The notes beneath the pieces were generated by a model. The model saw nothing but the letters and a program-made list of their open reading frames with translations, was not told where the DNA came from and ran no database searches. Shown piece after piece: positions 42,451-49,701 of a stretch of 64,000 bases of DNA. The position numbers and the translations under genes are program-made. The first letter of the stretch is position 1, and each line of letters starts with the position of its first letter. Origin of the DNA: Solirubrobacteraceae bacterium (GTDB taxonomy: Bacteria > Actinomycetota > Thermoleophilia > Solirubrobacterales > Solirubrobacteraceae); assembly GCA_025449845.1 (NCBI GenBank), contig JANWIP010000001.1, positions 18,262 to 82,261 of the forward strand, written 5' to 3'.

Positions 42451-44083
42451 ACAACTGCGCGCTGAGGTACTCGGCGCGGCCGTGGCACTGGCGGGCGAGG
42501 GTATGTCCCTGCGCCAGGAGATCGCCCTGGAGCGTCCGCCGCGAGCCGAGCTGGGGGACTACTCGACCAATGCGGCGCTGCTGCTGGCGCCGAGTCTGGG
42601 GGCACCGCCGCGCGAGGTTGCCCAGCGGTTGGGAGCGGAGCTAAAGGCGCGCCTTGGGGATGGTCTGGATCGCTTCGAGGTGGCGGGACCGGGCTTTCTG
42701 AACCTCTTCCTGCACCCACGCTGGTTCGCGGCGGCGCTCAGCGAGGTGCTTAAAGCCGGCGAGCGTTTTGGCGCGGGCGGGGCGAGCGCACCCGAGCGAG
42801 TTCTGGTGGAGTTCGTCTCGGCCAACCCCACCGGGCCGATGCACGTGGGGCACGCACGCAATGCCGCCTATGGCGACGCTCTGGCGCGGGTGCTGAGCCT
42901 GCACGGCCACGAGGTGGTGCGCGAGTTCTACGTCAACGACGCCGGCTCGCAGGTGCGCAAGCTAGGCGAGTCAATCCAGGCGCTGGCTCGTGGCGAAGAG
43001 GTCGCTGAGGACGGCTACAAGGGTGAATACGTCAAGCAGCTGTCCGCCGGCCTTGCCGATGCTGCCAACACCGAGCCAGCCGAGCTGGGCCATATGGCGG
43101 TCGAAGCAATGGTGTCGAACATGCAGGCCTCGCTGGGGGCCTTTGGCGTGGTGACCTTCGATCACTGGGTCTACGAGAGCACTTTGCACAGCGGTCAACC
43201 CAGTCCGGTGGAGCACACCCTGGCGATCCTTGAAGCACAGGGGCAGACCTACCGCAGCGAGGGAGCGCTGTGGCTGCGCACCACCGCCCATGGCGACGAC
43301 AAGGACCGCGTGTTGGTGCGTTCAAGCGGCGAGCACACCTACTTCGCCTCGGATATCGCCTACCACCAGGACAAGCGCGAGCGCGGCTTCCAGCGCCAGA
43401 TCGACGTGTGGGGCGCCGATCATCACGGTTACGTGGCACGTATGAAGGCGGCTTATGACGCTCTTGGAGGAGACCCGGAGCACCTGGAGATGCTGATCAT
43501 GCAGCTCGTCCATCTCGTGCGCCGCGGAGAGCGCGCGCAGATGTCAAAGCGGGCCGGCGAATTCGTCACGCTCGATGATCTGGTGGCGGAGATCGGGGTG
43601 GACGCCGCGCGCTGGTTCCTGCTCTCGCGCTCCCACGACACCACGATCGATCTCGATCTCGACCTGGCGGTCGAACAGTCGAGCGACAATCCTGTCTACT
43701 ACGTGCAGTATGCCCACGCGAGGATCGCCTCGATGCTGGTCAAGGCCGGCCCCGAGCGCGTCGCCGCTGCGCTGGTCGAACAGGGCAACTACGACGGTGG
43801 GAGAGCAGAGCCCGAGCATGCTTCCGAGCGCGGACTGATCAAGCGTCTGCTGGCCTTCCCCGCCGAAGTGCAGGAGGCCGCGCGCCGTCGCGCACCCCAC
43901 CGCGTCGCCGCCTATGCCCTGGAGCTGGCCCAGGAGTTCACGGCCTTCTACCGCGATTGCCACGTGCTCGACGTGCAGCCCCAGGAGCTCGAATCGCTGC
44001 GCATCGCTCTGTGCGTGGCCACCCAGCGCACTATCGCCTGCTCGCTCGACCTGCTCGGGGTGAGCGCGCCGACAGAGATGTAA
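42431..44083 (+). CDS. argS: Arginyl-tRNA synthetase
   Basis: 550 aa from GTG 42431, overlapping rlmH. The N-terminal Add-1 domain (about 1-100) is followed by the class-I site SANPTGPMHVGHARN (HVGH at about 138-141), FYVNDAGSQV, ADHHGYVARM and the KMSKS-equivalent QMSKRAGEF. The C-terminal DALR anticodon-binding domain ends with LCVATQRTIACSLDLLGV. It charges tRNA-Arg. It is convergent with ccmH at 44116. Confidence 0.97.
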   Translation: MSPITTEQLRAEVLGAAVALAGEGMSLRQEIALERPPRAELGDYSTNAALLLAPSLGAPPREVAQRLGAELKARLGDGLDRFEVAGPGFLNLFLHPRWFAAALSEVLKAGERFGAGGASAPERVLVEFVSANPTGPMHVGHARNAAYGDALARVLSLHGHEVVREFYVNDAGSQVRKLGESIQALARGEEVAEDGYKGEYVKQLSAGLADAANTEPAELGHMAVEAMVSNMQASLGAFGVVTFDHWVYESTLHSGQPSPVEHTLAILEAQGQTYRSEGALWLRTTAHGDDKDRVLVRSSGEHTYFASDIAYHQDKRERGFQRQIDVWGADHHGYVARMKAAYDALGGDPEHLEMLIMQLVHLVRRGERAQMSKRAGEFVTLDDLVAEIGVDAARWFLLSRSHDTTIDLDLDLAVEQSSDNPVYYVQYAHARIASMLVKAGPERVAAALVEQGNYDGGRAEPEHASERGLIKRLLAFPAEVQEAARRRAPHRVAAYALELAQEFTAFYRDCHVLDVQPQELESLRIALCVATQRTIACSLDLLGVSAPTEM

Positions 44084-44115
44084 GGGTCAGGCGAATTTGG
44101 ACCGGGAAGTGACGC

Positions 44116-44616
44116 TCAGTCGAACCTGGCCAGGTCGGCCTCAAGGCGCGCCGCGTCGGCAGGGCTGAGGGTGCTCTCCTGCGTGGCGTCGCCTGTCGAC
44201 GCTGCACCTTCGCCCGTCAGTCCCGCAGCGATCGCGGCCTGAGACCGGCCGTGACGCCGCCAGCGGGGGAGCAGCAGCGCAAGCAGGCCTGCCACGAACA
44301 CGATTGCCGCGATCGGCACCAGATAGGCGGCGAGGTCAAAGCCATGCGTGGCGGGCAGGGCCAGCACCTGCGGGCCGTACTGTCCCACCAGCGCCTGCTT
44401 GATCTGCGCCTCGCTCTGTCCCTGGTTGATCAGTTCCTGAATGAACGCCCGCTCGCGGTCGGCCTGCGGAGACTGCGCGACCGTCAGGGGGATCTTGCAG
44501 GTGACGCACATCACCTGGCTTTCCACCGCTGGCAGGTTGGTGCGGGCGACGGCCGCAAGGACAGAGGCCGGAGCCACCAGGGCCGCGATGACCAGCGCTG
44601 CCGACATGCGCTTCAT
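44116..44616 (-). CDS. CcmH/CycL-like cytochrome c maturation protein
   Basis: 166 aa from ATG 44616 (ATGA overlap with the upstream thioredoxin gene). Signal peptide about 1-22, then VMCVTCKIPLTVAQSPQADRERAFIQELINQGQSEAQIKQALVGQYG, the CcmH fold with CxxC. After it come a TM helix (about 88-110) and a Ser/Thr/Ala-rich cytosolic tail. CcmH reduces apocytochrome c haem-binding cysteines. The usual partners ccmF and ccmE are not in the window. Confidence 0.88.
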   Translation of the reverse strand: MKRMSAALVIAALVAPASVLAAVARTNLPAVESQVMCVTCKIPLTVAQSPQADRERAFIQELINQGQSEAQIKQALVGQYGPQVLALPATHGFDLAAYLVPIAAIVFVAGLLALLLPRWRRHGRSQAAIAAGLTGEGAASTGDATQESTLSPADAARLEADLARFD

Positions 44617-45161
44617 GAGCTCTGTGCCAGCTTGACGGCTCGCTGCAGGAACGCCGGCCGCACCTGTCCCCGCGAGATGGCCACGATGTCTCCCTGGCGG
44701 TTGATGACGAAGCTCTCCGGCAGCCGGTCGGTGCCGAAGGTGTGCGCGAAGTCGCCGTTGGCGTCGCGCAGGTTGGGGTAGGTGAGGCCGAACTTGTGCA
44801 CGAAGCGGCGCGAGTCGGGAGAGGCATCGAGGTAGGTCACGCCCAGGACGGTGCCGCCAGCCTTCTGCAACTGACGCTGGGTGCTCTCCAGCTGAGGCGC
44901 CTCCGCTTCGCATGGTTCACACCAGGAGGCCCAGAAGTTGAGCACGACCACCTTGCCGCGATAGGCCGCCAACGATCCCGTGCCGGAGCCTTCGAGTGCG
45001 GGCAGCGTCGTGCTTGCGTCCGGCGCGAGCGGCCAATGTTCCTGCGCCACCGCCTCGTCGAGCGTGCGACTGGCTCCCTGATGGCTCACGCCATAGATCA
45101 GTAGTGCCACCACGGCCACGCCGGCCAGGGACACCAGGATGGGGACTATGCGGCGCTTCAT
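44613..45161 (-). CDS. TlpA/ResA-like membrane-anchored thioredoxin
   Basis: 182 aa from ATG 45161. An N-terminal TM anchor (VPILVSLAGVAVVALLIYGV) precedes the thioredoxin fold with active site WASWCEPC, then GVTYLDASPDSRRFVHKFGL and LPESFVINRQGDIV (cis-Pro). Together with CcmH it forms a reducing pair for cytochrome c maturation on the outer face of the membrane. It follows the tRNA-Gly on the opposite strand. Confidence 0.92.
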   Translation of the reverse strand: MKRRIVPILVSLAGVAVVALLIYGVSHQGASRTLDEAVAQEHWPLAPDASTTLPALEGSGTGSLAAYRGKVVVLNFWASWCEPCEAEAPQLESTQRQLQKAGGTVLGVTYLDASPDSRRFVHKFGLTYPNLRDANGDFAHTFGTDRLPESFVINRQGDIVAISRGQVRPAFLQRAVKLAQSS

Positions 45162-45259
45162 CAGAAGCAAGAAGCCTAGACGCAGAGATGAGGCGCAGGC
45201 GCCGACGGGCCTGGGGCAGGTGCCGACGGGCGGTTGGCGGCGTAATATCTGACCCCGGC

Positions 45260-45332
45260 GCGGTGGTAGCTCAGTTGGTAGAGCGCAAGCTTCCCAAGCT
45301 TGAGGTCGCGGGTTCGAGGCCCGTCCGCCGCT
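45260..45332 (+). tRNA. tRNA-Gly (CCC), no encoded CCA
   Basis: Acceptor GCGGTGG/CCGCCGC, D-arm GCTC-AGTTGGTA-GAGC, anticodon arm CAAGC-TTCCCAA-GCTTG (anticodon CCC), T-arm GCGGG-TTCGAGG-CCCGT with one mismatch-type pair, discriminator T, which is right for tRNA-Gly. CCA is not encoded, unlike the tRNA-Asp in this window. Confidence 0.93.
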
Positions 45333-45437
45333 TGAGGGGCCGAGGTTGTGGCGGCTAAGGAAACTCTCATCGAGTATTGGGGATTCGTTTAGGCCGCATC
45401 GCCAGGGTTCTCGCTGCCCGGACGCGTGGGCTTTCGA

Positions 45438-46736
45438 ATGCCCAACGACGACCCACAGGACATCTCCAGCCCCGATCAACAGGCACGTGCGCGTAGGCGC
45501 CGCCTTCAGAGCGTCGAGCGTGCAAGGTTGCGACGGAGGCGTCGAAGGGTGATTTCGACAGGGCTGGTCGTTGTCGGCGTGGTCATTGCGCTCGGCGCGG
45601 CCCTAGGTTGGCAGGGCGGATCCTCGCCTTCGCACGGTGCCGGCAGCTCCGGTGCCCTCGGGAAGACGTCGGCCAGCGCATCGGCTGTCGTGGACGGCGG
45701 TCCGCTCGCGCCTCGCTCGGCGGGGGGACTCGCCGCGCTGTGGGCTGCGCACAACGTGGTGGGAGTGCAACCAGGCACGGCCGCTGCCTATGAAGCGGCG
45801 TCCAGGCGCGCGGGTTTGCCCGGCTATCTGCTGATCGCCGACCGTGGCAACAATCGCATCCTTGTACTCAATCCGCGACATGAAGTCGGGTTTCGCTACC
45901 CAACCGCGAGCGATCTGGCGAAGGGGCACAGGCTGATCTTTGACGATGACACGTTCGTCGAGCCCGGTGGGCAGGCGCTGATCACCAATGAGGAGGACAA
46001 TCACGCGATCGTTCAGGTGGGGATCGCCGACCATAGCCTGAGCGTCCTGTTCGGACATCCCGGCGTACCGGGCTCCGACAGCAGTCATCTGAGGACCCCC
46101 GATGACGCCTACATGCTGCCCGATGGCGCGTTCACCGTCGCGGACGCCTACAACTGCAGAATCCTGTTCATACGAGGGCACGCGATCGAGCGTCAATACG
46201 GCACGTCGGGTATCTGCCGTCACGAACCGCCGCACCATCTGGGAGCCGTCAATGGCGATACGCCGATGCCCGGCGGGGGCGTGATGGTGAGCGAGATCGA
46301 AGGCAGCTGGATCGACGGCATCAGCGCGCGAGGCAAGCTGATGTTTGCCGTCAAGGCGCCGGTGAGCTATCCGTCGGACCCGCAGCCCTTGCCGGGCGGC
46401 CGCATACTGCTCGCCGACTATGCGACGCCCGGCCATGTGCTCATCATGGATCGTCACGGGCGGGTTCTGTGGCGCTACGGCCCGACCCAAGGACATGGAG
46501 CGTTGAACCATCCCTCGCTGGCGCTCGCGCTGCCCAACGGGGATGTGGCGGTCAACGATGACTATCGCCATCGCGTGCTCGTGATCGACCCGCGTACCAA
46601 CCGCATCGTGTGGCAGTACGGCCATACCGATCATCCCGGCTCATCTGCCGGCTTTTTGAATACACCCGACGGCATGGACTTCATTCCGAGCGGCCCAAAT
46701 GGCTCGCCCGACTACGCGGCCGTGGTACATCCCTGA
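45438..46736 (+). CDS. Membrane-anchored beta-propeller protein (NHL/PQQ-like repeats)
   Basis: 432 aa from ATG 45438; GTG 45426 is an alternative. The N-terminus is hydrophilic and Arg-rich ([21 protein letters not shown]), followed by one TM (about 38-56, STGLVVVGVVIALGAALGW). The outside part is a propeller with repeats such as YLLIADRGNNRILVLNP, DAYMLPDGAFTVADAYNCRILFI, GRILLADYATPGHVLIMDRHGRVLWRYG and GDVAVNDDYRHRVLVIDPRTNRIVWQYG. This resembles NHL/arylsulfotransferase-type propellers. The ligand is unknown. A kelch-like paralogue-by-architecture follows 41 bp later. Confidence 0.82.
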   Translation: MPNDDPQDISSPDQQARARRRRLQSVERARLRRRRRRVISTGLVVVGVVIALGAALGWQGGSSPSHGAGSSGALGKTSASASAVVDGGPLAPRSAGGLAALWAAHNVVGVQPGTAAAYEAASRRAGLPGYLLIADRGNNRILVLNPRHEVGFRYPTASDLAKGHRLIFDDDTFVEPGGQALITNEEDNHAIVQVGIADHSLSVLFGHPGVPGSDSSHLRTPDDAYMLPDGAFTVADAYNCRILFIRGHAIERQYGTSGICRHEPPHHLGAVNGDTPMPGGGVMVSEIEGSWIDGISARGKLMFAVKAPVSYPSDPQPLPGGRILLADYATPGHVLIMDRHGRVLWRYGPTQGHGALNHPSLALALPNGDVAVNDDYRHRVLVIDPRTNRIVWQYGHTDHPGSSAGFLNTPDGMDFIPSGPNGSPDYAAVVHP

Positions 46737-46777
46737 CCCATGGGCTTTCTTCGATCATTCGTTGTGCATCTCTAACC

Positions 46778-47845
46778 ATGGGACCCCCTCGATCAGGCTC
46801 CGGCACAGTACGCGGCGTGCCACGAAAACGGCAGGTGCGACGGCGGCAGTTCGGTGCGCTGCTCGGATTGGCGATCGTCGCGATCGTCGTGGTACTGCTG
46901 GCCGGAAATGGCGGCAAAGGCACCTCAAGTCAGCAGGATCGTGCGCGGTCTGCGGGAGCTGTGGGCTCGACGGGCGCCACGCCGGCTCGCTTGCGTGTGG
47001 AAGTGGTGCAGACGGGCACGCTCCCGGTGGCGGAGCAGGATGCCGCCGCGGTGGCGGTGGATCCGAGCGGATTTCTGCTCATCGGCGGTATCGACCAGGC
47101 AGAATCCTCGCTGACGAGCATCGTGAGAGCAGGTGGCTCGCGCTCGTACACCGTCGGGACCCTGCCGAGCGCCCTGCACGATGCGTCTGCGAGCTTCGTG
47201 GACGGAGCGGCATATCTGTTCGGGGGCGGTGTGGTGAGCTCCTACCCGCAGATCACCCGCGTGGGAGCCAATGGCGCGACGCGACCGGCTGGAGATCTAC
47301 CAACCCCCGCCTCCGACGTGGCAAGCGCGACGCTTGGCGGGACGGTGTACATCGTCGGGGGGTACACCGGCCAGCTGCCGCTGCGCTCGATCCTCGCGTG
47401 GCGTCCTGGCGTAGGAGCCCGCCTTGTGGGGATGCTTCCCACACCGCTGCGCTATGCGGCGGTGGCAGGGGTGAACGGGCAGCTTGTGATCGCGGGTGGC
47501 ACCCGCGGGGAAGCGGCGAGTCGCGACATCTACCGCTTCGACCCCGCGACGGGGAAGCTGACGACGCTCGGCGTGCTGCCCGCTCCGCTGACCCATGCCG
47601 CGGCCGCCGCGCTCGACGGAACCGTGTTCGTGTTCGGCGGACGCGGTGCCTCGGCCACGAGCCAAACGCGACGGATCCTGGCGATCCCGCCGAGCGGCAG
47701 GGTAAATGCCGTAGGCGTGCTTCCTGTCGGACTGTCAGATCTCGCGGCCGTGGCCCTCGGTGGGCACATCGTGCTCGCGGGCGGCCGCGATAGCAAAGGT
47801 CTTGTGCACAATGCGCTCTTCACGGTCAGCATCGCGCCCAGCTGA
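46778..47845 (+). CDS. Membrane-anchored kelch-like beta-propeller protein
   Basis: 355 aa from ATG 46778; GTG 46817 is a possible shorter start. A basic stretch (RKRQVRRRQF) precedes a TM (GALLGLAIVAIVVVLLAG), then a six-bladed kelch-like propeller: GFLLIGGIDQAESS, AAYLFGGGVVSSY, GTVYIVGGYTGQ, QLVIAGGTRGEAASRDIYRFDPATGKLTTLG, GTVFVFGGRG and GHIVLAGGRDS. The topology is the same as in the preceding protein (short cytosolic basic tail, one TM, external propeller). The function is unknown. Confidence 0.82.
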   Translation: MGPPRSGSGTVRGVPRKRQVRRRQFGALLGLAIVAIVVVLLAGNGGKGTSSQQDRARSAGAVGSTGATPARLRVEVVQTGTLPVAEQDAAAVAVDPSGFLLIGGIDQAESSLTSIVRAGGSRSYTVGTLPSALHDASASFVDGAAYLFGGGVVSSYPQITRVGANGATRPAGDLPTPASDVASATLGGTVYIVGGYTGQLPLRSILAWRPGVGARLVGMLPTPLRYAAVAGVNGQLVIAGGTRGEAASRDIYRFDPATGKLTTLGVLPAPLTHAAAAALDGTVFVFGGRGASATSQTRRILAIPPSGRVNAVGVLPVGLSDLAAVALGGHIVLAGGRDSKGLVHNALFTVSIAPS

Positions 47846-47874
47846 CCTCTCATTGCGAGGATAATGATCTGGCG

Positions 47875-47943
47875 GTGCTTGACTGGACGATTTCCAATGC
47901 GGTGGAGCGGGTCGAGGACCGAACACGGTTCGTCTCCTCATGA
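47875..47943 (+). CDS. 22-residue leader ORF ahead of the GNAT gene
   Basis: GTG 47875 opens MLDWTISNAVERVEDRTRFVSS, and its TGA (47941-47943) overlaps the GNAT start ATG 47940. A GATAAT -10 lies 9 nt upstream (47860-47865), so the mRNA may begin at this GTG. It could be a coupling leader peptide, or the acetyltransferase may simply start downstream. Confidence 0.35.
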   Translation: MLDWTISNAVERVEDRTRFVSS

Positions 47944-48413
47944 TCCTGCGCCCTCTGACCGAGAGCGATGTCGCCGAGCTGCTGCGTATCCATACGACGC
48001 CCGAGGTCGCGTTCTGGTGGGGTGCTCCGGTGGAGGGCTTCCCGTGGACGGACGAGCCTGACTCGATCCGCCTGACGATTGAGGTCGATGGCGCGGTGGT
48101 GGGGATGATCCAGTTCTGCGAGGAGGCCGAGCCCAGGTATCGCCACGCCAGCATCGACCTGTTCCTGGACCCGGCACTGCACGGGCGGGGAATAGGTACG
48201 CAAGCGCTCGAAAGCCTTGTGCGCCAGCTGATCGATGAGCGTGGCCACCATCGCATCACGATCGATCCCTCGGTCGAGAATGCGGCGGCGATCCGGTCCT
48301 ACGAGAAGGCGGGCTTCAAGCGCGTGGGCGTGATGCGGAGCTACGAGCGCAACCCAGACGGAAGCGGTTGGCGCGATGGGCTGCTGATGGAGCTGCTGGC
48401 CGGCGAGGAGTAG
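47940..48413 (+). CDS. GNAT family N-acetyltransferase (AAC(6')-like)
   Basis: 157 aa from ATG 47940. The GNAT fold: ILRPLTESDVAELLRIHTTPEVAFWWG, GMIQFCEEAEPRYRHASIDLFLDPALHGRGIGTQAL (acetyl-CoA loop RGIGTQ) and PSVENAAAIRSYEKAGFKRVG. It resembles aminoglycoside 6'-acetyltransferase-type proteins but the substrate cannot be assigned. It ends 8 bp before the convergent RDD gene. Confidence 0.9.
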   Translation: MILRPLTESDVAELLRIHTTPEVAFWWGAPVEGFPWTDEPDSIRLTIEVDGAVVGMIQFCEEAEPRYRHASIDLFLDPALHGRGIGTQALESLVRQLIDERGHHRITIDPSVENAAAIRSYEKAGFKRVGVMRSYERNPDGSGWRDGLLMELLAGEE

Positions 48414-48421
48414 GCGTGCTG

Positions 48422-49012
48422 CTAGCCGGCAACCGAAGGCAGACGCTGCGTGGGCGGCACGGGCTCGGGCACTTGCACGACGACGGTGCGCGCGAGACGG
48501 TCCTGGAAGCAGCGTTGGCGGTCATCCCAGAGCATGATGAGGATGCCGGCGAAGAGGGGGATGGACGCGAGGATGATGCCGCCGAAGCGTATTGCCGCTC
48601 GCAATGGCCGCAGTCGGCCACGACCTTGGCGGTCGAGCACTTGAATGCGCATCACGCGATTGCCGGGGGTCTGGCCGGTGGTGGACCAGAAGAAGGCGAA
48701 GTAGCCGACCAGCCAAAACACCCAGACGACGCCCATGATCGCGGCAAGGATCGTCTCGACCTCCTTGGGCAGCTGCAGAATGGAGATGCCCAAGCCGACC
48801 GTGACTCCCACGATCAAGGCGACACCGTTGACGATGGCCGCATCGAGCGCGAAGGCGATCGTGCGCGTCACAAGGCCGGCATAGGGGCCCGTGGGCGAGG
48901 CCACGGGCTGCTGGTCGATCTCAGGCGAGAGCGCCCTGCCGCCACGACGGCGGCGATGGATTGCGGCTGCCTGCGCCTGCGCGGTCTGGATCTCCTCGGG
49001 GGAGGGGCTCAC
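48422..49012 (-). CDS. RDD family membrane protein
   Basis: 196 aa from GTG 49012, overlapping the upstream stop (GTGA). A roughly 40-residue charged N-terminus leads into the RDD domain: GLVTRTIAFALDAAIVNGVALIVGV (conserved R and D), a second TM (about 85-110), TTGQTPGNRVMRIQVLDRQG and a third TM, ending with DDRQRCFQDRLARTVVV. The RDD function is not settled; sodium/proton antiport has been proposed for some. It is coupled with the helical protein upstream. Confidence 0.88.
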   Translation of the reverse strand: MSPSPEEIQTAQAQAAAIHRRRRGGRALSPEIDQQPVASPTGPYAGLVTRTIAFALDAAIVNGVALIVGVTVGLGISILQLPKEVETILAAIMGVVWVFWLVGYFAFFWSTTGQTPGNRVMRIQVLDRQGRGRLRPLRAAIRFGGIILASIPLFAGILIMLWDDRQRCFQDRLARTVVVQVPEPVPPTQRLPSVAG

Positions 49013-49593
49013 GGTTGCTTGGTTTCGGGCAACGGCGTGAGCTTCGGCGTTTCACCGTTTTTGCGGCGCCGCGCAAAGCGGCGAGCCGTGCTCTGCACCC
49101 ACGTATCGGCATCGCGTGAGCGATCACGCACGGTGTCGGTGATCTGATCGACGAATCCGGCGCTCTGGTGGGTGATCGCTTCGGTCACCGACGGGCTGCG
49201 AGCGATCTCATCCACGAGCACCCACAGCTCCTCGCTCTCCAGCAGGAGCGTGACTATCTGCTCGGCAATGCCGTCCTCGATGATGCGCTCGGCGATGCGT
49301 TGGGCCACGCCGGCCGCCTCGATGCGTTCGAGCACCCGGTCGATGGCATCGCCGGCAAGCACCGCGTCCAAGGCGTCGAGAGCCATCCTGCCGGCTGCCG
49401 CGCTCAGTTCCGCGCGGGTGCGCCGCTCTGCCTCTCGCCCCGCGTCGATCAGGGCGGTGGTACCTCTCAGAGGGAGGCTCGCCGCCCGCGCGCCAGCGTC
49501 GAAAAACGAACCTATGAGGCTCACGGGATGTTCCCGTTGCGCATGGTCCTGCTCCACATGGCCATGGGTGATCGTAGCCGTATGTGGTGACAT
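49009..49593 (-). CDS. Hypothetical helical protein coupled to the RDD gene
   Basis: 194 aa from ATG 49593; GTG 49524 (VSLIGSFFDAG) is a plausible shorter start, and the His-rich first 25 residues may not be translated. The body is a series of amphipathic helices: AERRTRAELSAAAGRMALDALDAVLAGDAIDRVLERI, IAERIIEDGIAEQIVTLLLE, then a basic C-terminus (RRFARRRKNG). No TM and no recognised family. Its stop overlaps the RDD start, so the two proteins may act together. Confidence 0.65.
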   Translation of the reverse strand: MSPHTATITHGHVEQDHAQREHPVSLIGSFFDAGARAASLPLRGTTALIDAGREAERRTRAELSAAAGRMALDALDAVLAGDAIDRVLERIEAAGVAQRIAERIIEDGIAEQIVTLLLESEELWVLVDEIARSPSVTEAITHQSAGFVDQITDTVRDRSRDADTWVQSTARRFARRRKNGETPKLTPLPETKQP

Positions 49594-49701
49594 CGACAAT
49601 CGTGCCCGCACCACGCTGGGCCTTCGTGCGCTGCCCCCAAAAACTCACAGCGCAATCAGCATGCGCACACCATCCTCATTGCGGCCTATCGTGCGGAGCC
49701 C

